A DNA stretch of 64,000 nt from SELP01 sp035969385 (GTDB taxonomy: Bacteria; Pseudomonadota; Alphaproteobacteria; Rhodobacterales; Rhodobacteraceae): contig NZ_JAYKKJ010000010.1 of the NCBI RefSeq assembly GCF_035969385.1, positions 62,001 to 126,000 of the forward strand, read 5' to 3'. The notes beneath the pieces were generated by a model. That model did no database searches, was not told the origin of the DNA, and saw nothing but the letters and a program-made list of their open reading frames with translations. Shown here piece after piece: positions 1-8,926 of the stretch (positions are counted from its first letter, which is position 1; each line of letters starts with the position of its first letter). A program made the translations under genes and the position numbers.

Positions 1-470
1 GTTGTTCAGTAGTTCGAAAGGAAAAGATATCTGGTGCATCTACTGAAGGCAGAGATGAATTAAAAACACTGCTTGAATTCATAACCGAAGGCGACACTCT
101 GGTAGTTGTTCGACTTGATCGCCTCGGAAGGTCAACAAGGGACGTTTTGAACATCGTTCATGCACTTGACCAGAAAAAAGCATTCCTTCGTGTGCTGGAC
201 AGAAACATTGACACAAGCAAACCAGAAGGGAAGTTGATCCTTACCGTCTTGTCCATGGTCAGTGAGATGGAACTGTCATTCATTAAAGAGCGGCAAAAGG
301 CAGGTATAGAACGCGCCAAGACAAAAGGTGTTTACAAGGGACGACCAAGCAGCATTGACCATGAAAAGTTGCTTCAATTGAAAAGAAATGGTCATGGTGC
401 GACAGCGATAGCGAAAGAGCTCGGATGCACACGATCTGCCGTTTACAAGGCGCTAAACAGGTTGAAGTAG
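1..470 (+). CDS. Serine recombinase (resolvase/invertase family), 5' end cut by window edge
   Basis: The frame is open from base 3 to a TAG at 468-470. It encodes the C-terminal two thirds of a Tn3-resolvase/DNA-invertase type serine recombinase. Visible family signatures are GDTLVVVRLDRLGRST, then VLSMVSEMELSFIKERQKAG, the VYKGRP junction, and a C-terminal helix-turn-helix ending TRSAVYKALNRLK. The N-terminal part with the catalytic serine is outside the window, so activity cannot be judged. It likely acts in resolution or inversion for the element. An internal TTG at 147 could be mistaken for the start, but the upstream codons also fit the family. Confidence 0.9.
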   Translation, partial: CSVVRKEKISGASTEGRDELKTLLEFITEGDTLVVVRLDRLGRSTRDVLNIVHALDQKKAFLRVLDRNIDTSKPEGKLILTVLSMVSEMELSFIKERQKAGIERAKTKGVYKGRPSSIDHEKLLQLKRNGHGATAIAKELGCTRSAVYKALNRLK

Positions 471-590
471 AATGACGATTTTGTTGCCGCTGACAGAAAA
501 AATCTACCTCGCAAAATAATTACCTACAAATCCCCAAAAAATCAATTTTTTTTCCTGAGATACATACATACGCCGTATAAATACTATAGA

Positions 591-686
591 CGGTTGCGAC
601 CGCCAAACTGAGGTTGCCTAAATCGCAAGATTTATAAGGCATATTTATTCATCACAACTTATCAAAATGCGGATCATTAAATCCGC
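591..686. promoter_or_regulatory. Three short hairpins upstream of the Rep-like gene
   Basis: The 251-base gap 471-721 contains three inverted repeats: CGGT-TGCG-ACCG at 591-602, TGCC-TAAATC-GCAA-GATTTA-TAA-GGCA at 615-641, and GCGGAT-CATTAA-ATCCGC at 669-686. Rolling-circle origins and antisense-RNA copy-control regions carry such hairpins next to rep genes. A role as nicking origin or leader regulation here is inference; simple terminators are an alternative for the first two. Confidence 0.4.
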
Positions 687-721
687 AAATAGTTAAGTAT
701 TGCCTAATAGAAGGTTTCAAA

Positions 722-1438
722 ATGCATTACAAAATATTTCAACAAGAAAAGATTGATGCCATTATGTATTTATCAAGACTAATTGATCCCCACTCTGAAA
801 AAAGTGGGATTGAAGAGAGGTCTCTCGTATTCACCATTCAAATGAGGACACTCACAAATATTGATCACATACAAAAAGCAATATTTCAGAAAATCCATAG
901 ATCAATATATGGGAAACTGAGTTCATCTGATGAATTCAATTTTTCGATGTTCATTGCTGGTGATGTTGAGGATAGCAGGAGTGGATGGATTCCTGATCAT
1001 GTGTTGAACAAACCAATAATTCCACATTTTCATGGTATTATCATGTTTTCAGAACGCGACTGGAGGATGGTGAACTCAAATTTATCATTCTGGAAACATA
1101 AGATAAAATCATCTATTTTAGATATTAAAGAAGTTAAAGATGATGAAGTTGATGAAGATGGTTGCATCATCAAAGAAAGCATTTGGATAGATCGCTTTAA
1201 GAAAGACTATCACAGGGATGCGAAGCATCACTCTCCGCTAGGAGATTATGTTCAATATTCAATGAAGACACATCTTCAAGCAAATCGCAGAGGAATCTAT
1301 GAATATGAACCAAAGGTTTTTCCATTTGATATTTATGCTACGTCAAAGGAAATAGATAGCGCCAATCATCTCTGCAAAGTCATGATTGGACTTCAAGAAA
1401 ATTTTGAAAGTGAAAAACGAAATCGAAAGAAACTATGA
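722..1438 (+). CDS. Putative HUH endonuclease (rolling-circle Rep-like) protein
   Basis: This 238-residue protein has a layout consistent with rolling-circle replication initiators. A hydrophobic strand LVFTIQMRT at residues 35-43 could be motif 1. PHFHGIIMF at 101-109 gives the His-x-His metal motif (H102, H104). YVQYSMK at 176-182 gives a candidate nucleophile Tyr179 with Lys182 in a YxxK pattern. Such enzymes nick one DNA strand and stay linked through tyrosine. The gene is very AT-rich and is followed by a ribbon-helix-helix gene, as in some small plasmids. The family assignment rests on motifs only; a relaxase or phage initiator is also possible. Confidence 0.55.
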   Translation: MHYKIFQQEKIDAIMYLSRLIDPHSEKSGIEERSLVFTIQMRTLTNIDHIQKAIFQKIHRSIYGKLSSSDEFNFSMFIAGDVEDSRSGWIPDHVLNKPIIPHFHGIIMFSERDWRMVNSNLSFWKHKIKSSILDIKEVKDDEVDEDGCIIKESIWIDRFKKDYHRDAKHHSPLGDYVQYSMKTHLQANRRGIYEYEPKVFPFDIYATSKEIDSANHLCKVMIGLQENFESEKRNRKKL

Positions 1439-1451
1439 AAGGAGAATTTCT

Positions 1452-1631
1452 ATGAGCAACATAAAGACCTACAGACCAATTCACGTTAATGTAGAATCTG
1501 AACTTCTTGAAAGATTAGATGAATACAAAGGACCATTCACGCCAAGAAGCAAGTTGATACATGAAGCAATCAAATGCTACTTGACGTCACTGGATAATAC
1601 AGACGTTCGCAAGAAGAACTGGTTTGTCTAA
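1452..1631 (+). CDS. Small ribbon-helix-helix protein (CopG/Arc-like)
   Basis: This 59-residue protein starts at the ATG at 1452, chosen because AAGGAGA lies about 8 bases upstream; a longer frame would overlap the preceding gene without a ribosome site. The stretch RPIHVNVESELLERLDEYKG followed by SKLIHEAIKCYL fits a ribbon-helix-helix fold, a beta strand followed by two helices. It sits 13 bases after the Rep-like gene, so it may act as a transcriptional repressor or copy-number regulator of that unit. An antitoxin role is less likely because no toxin gene is adjacent. Confidence 0.6.
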   Translation: MSNIKTYRPIHVNVESELLERLDEYKGPFTPRSKLIHEAIKCYLTSLDNTDVRKKNWFV

Positions 1632-1733
1632 TCTTCGCACAGGTTGCCACTGAAGGCAGAAAATCATTCTATTGAGGTCTGGGAGCAAAACATGTTCATG
1701 CCCATTCAGTGGTCAACACAGCGCCTCTGAGAC

Positions 1734-2057
1734 CTATTTGATCAGCAGTTCATCCAATGACTTGCCGGATTCTAGATGTTCAATAACCCAAGCAGGTTTT
1801 CTGCCCCTCCCGGTCCAGCTCAATGCTGGATTTTCACGATGAGCATATTTTGGTGCTGCTTTGGATTTTGATTTTTTCGTCGGTCCGTCACCCATCAAGT
1901 CTTCCAAATTGTAACCATGCTCAGAAGCAATCGCCTTTGCTGCGTTGAGTGCTTCATCACGCTTGCGTTGCTCAAAATCGCCGATTGCTTTCACTACCTG
2001 TTTTTGAAGTGACTTGAGTTCATCCAAGTTCAGTTCTTTTAGATCAATATCCATCAT
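1734..2057 (-). CDS. H-NS family nucleoid-associated protein (HvrA/SPB-like)
   Basis: This 107-residue protein has the two-part H-NS plan: an N-terminal helical, charged oligomerisation region (about 1-48) and a C-terminal DNA-binding motif SWTGRGRKPAW at residues 80-90, followed by the SGKSLDELLIK tail seen in alphaproteobacterial members. AAGGA precedes the first ATG by 5 bases. It is the last gene of the restriction-modification operon, 9 bases after the metallopeptidase gene. Members of this family bind AT-rich DNA and silence acquired genes or tune photosynthesis genes; on an AT-rich island it may control the island itself or compete with host H-NS. That role is inference. Confidence 0.88.
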   Translation of the reverse strand: MMDIDLKELNLDELKSLQKQVVKAIGDFEQRKRDEALNAAKAIASEHGYNLEDLMGDGPTKKSKSKAAPKYAHRENPALSWTGRGRKPAWVIEHLESGKSLDELLIK

Positions 2058-2066
2058 TTTTCCTTG

Positions 2067-2768
2067 CTAGATGTGCAGACTTGCACCGTGATATTTCAAC
2101 CATCTGCGACATTCCTGATAATCGTCGCAGTATCCTTCAACCAATTTCCAATATTTTGGTGAGTGATTGTGCTCTATCAGGTGACATAGTTCATGGATCA
2201 CTATGTAATCTACAATTTTATGTGGTGCTAGGATGATCCGCCAGTTGAATGCCACTTCACCTGTATCAAGACATGATCCCCATCTTGCCCTGAAGTCATC
2301 AATCTTTATTCCGTTCGGATTCACGCCGATGATTTTCGCATATCTTTTTGTTTTTTCGTGCAACCGATCATATGCGTGAGATTGATACCATGTTGTGAGC
2401 AATCTTTTTATGATCGCATGGTTCTTCTGGTCATTGTCCGTGCGTGGATAGGCAACCGTCAAATATCCATTCTTCAACTTGACGGAATATTCCTTACTGC
2501 TTTCCAGTTTGAGACGGTAGTTCCTGCCCAGATAAGGAAAGGTTTCACCGTTCACATATTCACGTTGCTTTGGTTCCGGTGTGGATGCATGAATAGCGAG
2601 TTTCTGCTTGATCCAAACAGAACGCTTGTTGATCAAATCCTTTATGCGTTGTTCCGATAAGGTATCAGGAACCAGCACACGAACTGTTTCACCTTTGATT
2701 TCAATTTCCGCAGATTTTCGACGTGCAGTTCGCACAATATCTACTGGAAAAGGGAAATCCATGATCAT
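2067..2768 (-). CDS. YgjP-like zinc metallopeptidase domain protein (DUF45, M48-like)
   Basis: The 233-residue product has the DUF45/YgjP fold signature: an RWGSC stretch near residue 162, then HELCH at 192-196 with a third zinc ligand His202 in NHSPKYW. Proteins of this family are frequently encoded beside hsdR in type I restriction loci, but their target is not established. Its ATG overlaps the hsdR stop codon by four bases, so translation is probably coupled; a second ATG two codons on is an alternative start. It precedes the H-NS-like gene by 9 bases. Confidence 0.88.
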   Translation of the reverse strand: MIMDFPFPVDIVRTARRKSAEIEIKGETVRVLVPDTLSEQRIKDLINKRSVWIKQKLAIHASTPEPKQREYVNGETFPYLGRNYRLKLESSKEYSVKLKNGYLTVAYPRTDNDQKNHAIIKRLLTTWYQSHAYDRLHEKTKRYAKIIGVNPNGIKIDDFRARWGSCLDTGEVAFNWRIILAPHKIVDYIVIHELCHLIEHNHSPKYWKLVEGYCDDYQECRRWLKYHGASLHI

Positions 2769-5743
2769 CGGAACTTCACCTTCGCCAGTTCCATGAATCG
2801 TTCTGTGACGGGTTTCACCAATGCCAAATCAAAGTGCTTGATGATTGCATGTTTGATCTGACGTTTAACCCGTTTCTGTTCATCCCATTTATTGAAAAAA
2901 TCAACAATTTCAGATGCTTCATCCATCATGGCAACCAATGACTTTACCAGTTCCTTCACGGTGTCATAGGTTGCTTCATCCAGACTATCATCGCCATTCA
3001 GTTTTGTGATTTCGGCAACCAAGATGTTGTGAAATGCAAACTCTGTCTCTGTCAGTCCAAGATCAGCAGCACCTTGTTGGCGGTCATTTTCGATGTTGTC
3101 GCGCAAGTCCAAAAGAAGTTGCACCAGTTCATCCCACTTATGGGCATGTTTCTGAATGATCTCTTCAAGGCGCTGCGACAGGGATTTGTAGTATTCAGGA
3201 TCATCATCCAACTTGATCTTGATGTGATGCTTGATCGCATGTTCAATTTCAGATGCACGTGACTTGGCAGTGGTATGGGACTGCAACTTCTCTTTGAAGT
3301 CATGAGCCAACAGATCAACAGGGGCAATCTTGGGATCAACACCCGTTGAATAAACATGTTCCTCAATCAGTTGCCGCACCTTTTCACCGGCACCAGATAT
3401 ATCCAGTTGCTCATCGCGGAAAAGGTTCCGTGCCCCTATGGAAATCTTCCCAAGGCGTTTCAGGTCTTTGATGAAGGGCGTTGCCGCTGGATCAGGAAGG
3501 ATGATGTCCAACTGGCGAGAGAAGGTTTGGAAATCTGTCTGGAAAACTTGCCGTTTCACCTCATCTTCCAGCGCCATGATGCAGTCATCAAGATCATCAA
3601 GGTTCAGACCAGCGAAGTGCTTTAGCACCCGTGTGTGGGCATTTTTCAATTTTGGGATTTCGTCTTTGAGGTCTTTCAGAGCACCCGCAACGTCTTCGGA
3701 TGAGAACATCTCCAATGCTTCTGTGAGGTAGTCACTCAGTCCATAGTAATCGACAATGTAACCTCTGAACTTGTTCTGTGCAGTGCGGTTCACACGGGCA
3801 ATTGCTTGCAGCAGGGTGTGATCCCGTAATGATCGATCAAGATAGAGCACCTGTGCCACGGGAGCATCAAACCCCGTAAGCAACATATCCTTTACGATCA
3901 GAAATGACAGGTTGGATTGCTTCTCACCTGTTCCCAATGGTTTCTTGAAGTCTTCAATCTGTTTCTTGTGAGTGGCACCGTCTGTGTATGCCCAAAATCG
4001 TTTTTCGTCGTTGTGATTGCCGGAGATGATCACGGCACTTTCAGGAGCATTCAGAGCGTCCAGTTGCTCCTTGTAAAGGATAGCAGCATTCCGTGAAGAC
4101 GTGACAATCATCGCCTTGAACCCATTCGGTTGAATGTGTTCGCGGTAGTGTTTCAGGATGTCTATGCAGACCCGTCGAATGCGTTGTGGTGCTTCAAGGA
4201 TTGCCTGTGTGGTGCCGTATTTTTTCTTGATTGCCGCTTGTTCTTCTTCGGACCTATCCCCGAAATATTCGTCGAACAGACTGTCCAACGAGTCCCCAGT
4301 AACACGCACCGCCGCTTCACGACCCTCGTAGAGGATTTGGACCGTGGCACCATCCTGAACCGCTTGTTCAATCGTGTATGTGTCAATGTATGATCCAAAG
4401 GTGTTTGTGGTCTTCTGGGTCTTGATCAACGGCGTTCCGGTGAAGGCAATCCGTGGTGCGTTGGGCAATGCTGCATTGATTGCCGCCCCAAGCGTTCCAT
4501 ACTGGGTTCTGTGCGCTTCATCTGCCAAGACGATGATCTTGTCAGAGTCGTTCAGGACAGGGAATTCCAGATCATCTTCACCTTCTTGGAACTTCTGAAC
4601 CATGGCAGTGATGATGTCAGAAGCATCCGTTGCCAGTAGGTCTTTGAGTTCCTTCACCGAACGCGCATGGCGAATGGTTTCTCCCTGCGCATTGCGGAAG
4701 GTGTTGGTCAGTTGTTCATCCAGTTGGGTTCTATCTGTCAGGAACACCAGTTTGTATTCACGAAGAACCGGATCGCGGCGCATCTTCATGGTCAGGAAAA
4801 CCATTGTGAGGGACTTACCAGACCCTTGTGTGTGCCATATGACCCCACCCTTATCGCGGCGTGACTTGCCCTCTCTAAGGCGCTCTATGGTCTTGTGAAC
4901 GGCACGGAACTGTTGATAGCGCGGTATCTTCTTCACCACCCGTGCATCAACGGGTTCAAACACCGTAAAATTCTGGAAGATGTCCAAGAAGTTCGCCTTA
5001 GAGAACAGACCCTCCAGTAGGATTTCCTGTGCCCCAGGAACACAGTCGAAGTCTTTGACAGATCGCGGATAGGGGTCTTTCCACTCAAGGAAGTGTTCCA
5101 TCCGTGATGTGATCGTGCCAACCCGTGCCTTATCCCTATGCGTGGACACCATCATCAGGTTGTAGTGGAACAGTTTTTCTGCACCTTCGTCATGTTCAGG
5201 GGATCGCCGATTGGCATAACGCAACAACTGGTCAATCCCTGCTTCCATGGGATTGGTGATGTACGGTGACTTACACTCGATCACCGCCAGCGGCAGACCG
5301 TTCACAAAACAGACAATATCGGGAATGATGTTCTGGTGAACTCCGGATACTTTGAATTGGTTTGTGCAGAGGAATTCGTTGTTCTCTGGGTTCTCAAAAT
5401 CAATAATGTGAACCGTTTGACCTTTGTTCCCTTTGCCCAAGTCCTGCATCACGGAAACGCATTGATTGATCAGCGACCAAATCGATTGGTTTGCTTCAAT
5501 CAGATTGGCATAGGGGGTTTTGGTTAGATCACTGACAACCTTGTGCAGGTTCTGGTCACTGATCCATGGATTGATGCGTTTGATGTTATCTGAAAGGCGT
5601 TTTTCCAGAACCACATCCTTGAATGATGAGCGTTCTTCAGATGTTTCAGGTGACAAGGATGCACCATCAACAAAGGTCCATCCCAGTGCTTGCAGATGTT
5701 CAAGTGCCGGTCCTTCTACCTTGTCAAACTCATCATTCGCCAT
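2765..5743 (-). CDS. hsdR: Type I restriction enzyme, R (endonuclease/translocase) subunit
   Basis: The 992-residue length is usual for HsdR. An N-terminal PD-(D/E)xK nuclease core is visible as D142 and E156-C-K158 (AVIECK). The SF2 translocase follows, with Walker A TQGSGKS at 305-311 and DEAH at 408-411. A helical C-terminal region would bind the methylase core. It forms the restriction complex with HsdM and HsdS, cleaving unmodified DNA after ATP-driven translocation. Its ATG lies one base after the hsdS stop codon. All key residues I looked for are present, so it appears functional. Confidence 0.96.
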   Translation of the reverse strand: MANDEFDKVEGPALEHLQALGWTFVDGASLSPETSEERSSFKDVVLEKRLSDNIKRINPWISDQNLHKVVSDLTKTPYANLIEANQSIWSLINQCVSVMQDLGKGNKGQTVHIIDFENPENNEFLCTNQFKVSGVHQNIIPDIVCFVNGLPLAVIECKSPYITNPMEAGIDQLLRYANRRSPEHDEGAEKLFHYNLMMVSTHRDKARVGTITSRMEHFLEWKDPYPRSVKDFDCVPGAQEILLEGLFSKANFLDIFQNFTVFEPVDARVVKKIPRYQQFRAVHKTIERLREGKSRRDKGGVIWHTQGSGKSLTMVFLTMKMRRDPVLREYKLVFLTDRTQLDEQLTNTFRNAQGETIRHARSVKELKDLLATDASDIITAMVQKFQEGEDDLEFPVLNDSDKIIVLADEAHRTQYGTLGAAINAALPNAPRIAFTGTPLIKTQKTTNTFGSYIDTYTIEQAVQDGATVQILYEGREAAVRVTGDSLDSLFDEYFGDRSEEEQAAIKKKYGTTQAILEAPQRIRRVCIDILKHYREHIQPNGFKAMIVTSSRNAAILYKEQLDALNAPESAVIISGNHNDEKRFWAYTDGATHKKQIEDFKKPLGTGEKQSNLSFLIVKDMLLTGFDAPVAQVLYLDRSLRDHTLLQAIARVNRTAQNKFRGYIVDYYGLSDYLTEALEMFSSEDVAGALKDLKDEIPKLKNAHTRVLKHFAGLNLDDLDDCIMALEDEVKRQVFQTDFQTFSRQLDIILPDPAATPFIKDLKRLGKISIGARNLFRDEQLDISGAGEKVRQLIEEHVYSTGVDPKIAPVDLLAHDFKEKLQSHTTAKSRASEIEHAIKHHIKIKLDDDPEYYKSLSQRLEEIIQKHAHKWDELVQLLLDLRDNIENDRQQGAADLGLTETEFAFHNILVAEITKLNGDDSLDEATYDTVKELVKSLVAMMDEASEIVDFFNKWDEQKRVKRQIKHAIIKHFDLALVKPVTERFMELAKVKFR

Positions 5744-5744
5744 T

Positions 5745-6968
5745 TCAATCCACCTTCACACGCACTTTGCCCGTTAGAAGGTCTTGCATTAAAGATTTTT
5801 TGAGGGATCGCAGGTGCGTGAGTTTCTTGAATGTCTCACCAATCAAATTCTGAAACTCCATATAAACATCAAAAATTTTCAACTGTTCCGCCATTGGGGG
5901 TACTGGAACCATCGTTGTTTTAAGTGTTTCAGAGCTAATTGAAGACATCACTCCACCCTGAGAGTTGTCTGCAAAATGGCGTAGCACCCATTCAGCGTGG
6001 TTTACCTGCCAGCAGACCAAGTGGGAAATTATCTTCTTTGCATCAAAGGAAATCACCCAGGTGTGCTTCGACGAAATCGCAGTGGGGATGTTTTCGGGAA
6101 TGATACAGCAGCGACCAACTGTGCCCATGATCGTTACAATCAAATCATCGGCGAAAACTTGATACTTGGACAGTTCACGAAATTTTTGTTCCGTAATGTA
6201 TCGCTTGAATGCACTGACAAAGTTTTCAACTTGAACATTGTCAATTCCAAGAAACGGAACGCCCCGCTCAACCAATTCGTCCTTAAGGAGCGCACTGCCA
6301 AACGGTCCACTGCGCATTGGATATTTTTTCTCATGGTCAAGTAGATTTCCAAGTGCCTTTACCTGCCAACTCTTAGGAATTCGCCCAAGTTCACTATCCT
6401 TGAACTCCGTGTGACCAATGCCTTTGGTCAGCAACTCATTCATGGTTGCTTTTTTCAGGTCTTGCAGTTTGTCGATCTGTTTCTGAGTGCTTTCAATCAC
6501 ATCATCAACAGAGGTGAGAATGGCAGCGATTTTCTTTTGTTCAGGAAGTGAAAATTCGAAAACCTTCAAGTTTTCAATCGACCAGCGAGAAAGGTGGGGA
6601 ACACCAGTCCCCTCCGCATTCGATCTTAAATAAGACTGATTACGCTGCAAATTGTAGAAAATAAATTCTGATGAGAAGTCTTCATTCTTTAAACTAATGG
6701 CGGCAAGAGTTGACCCCAGATAACCCTCGTGTCCAATACTAACCAAACCAGAGCGTTCACCATCCCAAACAATCTCTATATCACTTTTCGAAACTTCAAC
6801 GCATGTAGTATCAGCGGTGAACTGTTTGTAGTTTCCGTCAAAAGAATCAATTAAGATATAAGGGAGATATTGTTCACCAAGTTTTTGATCACTCAGCGTA
6901 TTTGGTTTCTTACCTTTTCTGATTTCAACAATTTCTGATAGAGGTAGTGAGACTGGAAGATTACTCAT
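5745..6968 (-). CDS. hsdS: Type I restriction enzyme, S (specificity) subunit
   Basis: This product of about 407 residues has the two-repeat HsdS plan. Target-recognition domain 1 (about 1-140) is followed by a helical spacer LPEQKKIAAILTSVDDVIE and KATMNELLTKG. Domain 2 (about 195-345) is followed by a second spacer ending LKKSLMQDLLTGK. These domains set the two halves of the recognised DNA site, which cannot be read from sequence. I chose the ATG at 6968, with AAGGA about 9 bases upstream, over a TTG two codons earlier. It overlaps the hsdM stop by 8 bases. Confidence 0.95.
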   Translation of the reverse strand: MSNLPVSLPLSEIVEIRKGKKPNTLSDQKLGEQYLPYILIDSFDGNYKQFTADTTCVEVSKSDIEIVWDGERSGLVSIGHEGYLGSTLAAISLKNEDFSSEFIFYNLQRNQSYLRSNAEGTGVPHLSRWSIENLKVFEFSLPEQKKIAAILTSVDDVIESTQKQIDKLQDLKKATMNELLTKGIGHTEFKDSELGRIPKSWQVKALGNLLDHEKKYPMRSGPFGSALLKDELVERGVPFLGIDNVQVENFVSAFKRYITEQKFRELSKYQVFADDLIVTIMGTVGRCCIIPENIPTAISSKHTWVISFDAKKIISHLVCWQVNHAEWVLRHFADNSQGGVMSSISSETLKTTMVPVPPMAEQLKIFDVYMEFQNLIGETFKKLTHLRSLKKSLMQDLLTGKVRVKVD

Positions 6969-8682
6969 ACCCAAGTTCCTTCAGATAACCCCACATCACG
7001 CCTTCGGATTGCTTCACCTGCGCATCAATCTCATGCAGGGAAACCCGATATTTGTCCCACCAGCGTTCAAACTGACTGATCACAGATTGATCAACATCTC
7101 CAAGATGACCCCGTATCTGATCCTTAGTTTCGATTTCTTCTTTGAAATCATAATATTCCGCATCCCGCCGTACAAAAACACAGGACACATCCATCCCCTG
7201 CAAGGTCTCTTGAATATATTCATCTTCCACTTCGGAAACCGGAACCCCACCATGCAAAATTGCACGAACATCAAACGGTTCAGGTGGTGGTGACGTATCT
7301 GCATACCTGCGAATGTTCAGGTTGTAGTCGTTGCCACGGATTTCATCCATGGTGACAACTTTCGAATATCGTTTTTCGTCAACATAGGCATCGAAAACGC
7401 TCAGAATATGCAGGATGTCTTCGTCACGCAGTTTGTTCTGGTTCTTTCCTTCTTGGTATTCCAGTTCACCGTTGATGAACAAAACCTTGTTCTTGCGGTG
7501 CTGTGGTTTCCTCTTGTTGATGATCAACAACGCAGCAGGAATGCCAGTTCCGTAGAACAATCCAGACGGCAGACCAATCACCGCTTCCAGCAGGTCATCC
7601 TCCAGAATGCCCTTGCGGATTTCCTTCTCACTGGACCCACGGAATAACACCCCATGAGGCACAACAACGCCCATCTTCCCTTCGGCATTAAGGGACGCAA
7701 TCATGTGCTGGATAAAGGCAAGATCACCGGCATCTTTCGGGGGTGTGCCATAGGGATATCTGCCATAAGGATCAGCATCCGCCGCTTCCTTGCCCCACTT
7801 CTTGAGTGAGAATGGCGGGTTTGCGATCACGCGGTCAAACATCATCAGTTCGCCACCAGAAATGTGCTGTGGATCACCTAATGTATCACCCTTGCGAATG
7901 TCAGCATTGAACACCCCATGCAAGAACATGTTCATCTTGCAGATTGCCCAGGTGTTCAGGTTCATCTCCTGACCAAACAGAGAGAGGTTCTGAGGGTTAT
8001 CTCCGTGCTGGATGAGGTAGTTCCGTGTCTGGATCAGCATGCCACCAGAACCCGCTGTAGGGTCGTATACGCGCATCCCTGCTTCTGGTTTGAGCAAAGA
8101 CACCAGCAACCAGACAACTTCGCTTGGTGTGTAGAATTCGCCGCCCTTTTTTCCAGCGGAATCAGCGAACTGTTTGATCAGGTATTCATACGCCGTCCCA
8201 AGTAGGTCAGAAGATTCAAAATCCACATTCCGCAAACGATGCTTCGAGAAATGCGAAAGCAAATCCTGCAACTTCTTGTCGGACAATTTGTTCTTGATGT
8301 TGAAGTCAATCGTCACCAGCACCCCTTCCAATGAGGGATTATGCTCTTCGATTGCTTCTGTTGCTTTGTTCAGTTCAGACCCAATGTCGTGCTTCAGGTC
8401 TTTCAATGCTGACCAGCGACTCCGTTCTGGAACAAAGAAAGTGCGGTCATATTCATCTTCATCAGAGGCAAGTTGTTTTGCTTCTTCCAGTGACCTGCCT
8501 TGTGCCACGTAGTCAGCAACAACCTGTTCCTGTGCTTCCTCGAAGGCATCCGAAAGTCGCTTCAAGAACAGCATCCCGAAGATGTAGTCCTTGAATTCTG
8601 AGGCATCCATGTTGCCGCGAAGAATGTCAGCGGTTTCCCAGAGGAAGGATTCCAGTTCCTTCAACGTCAACTTTTTGCTCAT
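6961..8682 (-). CDS. hsdM: Type I restriction-modification DNA methyltransferase subunit
   Basis: This 573-residue N6-adenine methyltransferase subunit starts with the HsdM N-terminal helical domain (about 1-140). The catalytic domain has motif I DPTAGSGG at 207-214, which binds S-adenosylmethionine, and motif IV NPPF at 288-291. GGEFYTPSEVV (180-190) is a family signature. It is the first gene of the minus-strand operon hsdM-hsdS-hsdR-metallopeptidase-H-NS-like, and GAGG lies about 7 bases before the ATG. With HsdS it methylates host DNA; with HsdR added it restricts foreign DNA. Confidence 0.96.
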   Translation of the reverse strand: MSKKLTLKELESFLWETADILRGNMDASEFKDYIFGMLFLKRLSDAFEEAQEQVVADYVAQGRSLEEAKQLASDEDEYDRTFFVPERSRWSALKDLKHDIGSELNKATEAIEEHNPSLEGVLVTIDFNIKNKLSDKKLQDLLSHFSKHRLRNVDFESSDLLGTAYEYLIKQFADSAGKKGGEFYTPSEVVWLLVSLLKPEAGMRVYDPTAGSGGMLIQTRNYLIQHGDNPQNLSLFGQEMNLNTWAICKMNMFLHGVFNADIRKGDTLGDPQHISGGELMMFDRVIANPPFSLKKWGKEAADADPYGRYPYGTPPKDAGDLAFIQHMIASLNAEGKMGVVVPHGVLFRGSSEKEIRKGILEDDLLEAVIGLPSGLFYGTGIPAALLIINKRKPQHRKNKVLFINGELEYQEGKNQNKLRDEDILHILSVFDAYVDEKRYSKVVTMDEIRGNDYNLNIRRYADTSPPPEPFDVRAILHGGVPVSEVEDEYIQETLQGMDVSCVFVRRDAEYYDFKEEIETKDQIRGHLGDVDQSVISQFERWWDKYRVSLHEIDAQVKQSEGVMWGYLKELGYE

Positions 8683-8852
8683 GAACGCCTCTTTTCTTAG
8701 TCTTAGCAGTTACTTACTGCATATTCACTGGCACGTTAGCACACAGTAGCAGTCCAGCCAACGCGTCATGCGACCCTGTTGATTTTTAGCTTATCTTTCG
8801 CCCAGATTTGTGGTAGAACACACGCATCCCCAAAGTTCGGCAATGAACAACG

Positions 8853-8866
8853 CTTCACATGTGAAG
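8853..8866. promoter_or_regulatory. 14-bp perfect palindrome in the hsdM/8927 intergenic region
   Basis: CTTCACATGTGAAG is a perfect palindrome in the 244-base divergent gap between hsdM and the small gene starting at 8927, about 60 bases before the latter. A palindrome of this size between divergent genes is a plausible operator. No dedicated controller gene is obvious in the operon; the H-NS-like protein binds AT-rich DNA rather than such a palindrome. The function is inference, and nothing else stands out in this gap. Confidence 0.45.
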
Positions 8867-8926
8867 TGTTAGCGCATGTGCGTTTGAACTTTGCCGGTCA
8901 AACTTATCCAAAATGAAAGGAATGGT

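Noticed and set aside
42..1660. 12-base direct repeat ACTGAAGGCAGA at 42-53 and 1649-1660 as possible attachment or transposon repeats
   Set aside because: A repeat of this length is expected by chance in a window of this size, and there is no flanking structure.
1675..1734. AGGTCT/AGACCT inverted pair between the RHH and H-NS-like genes as a terminator
   Set aside because: The arms are only 6 bp and nearly 50 bases apart, with no T run; support is too weak.
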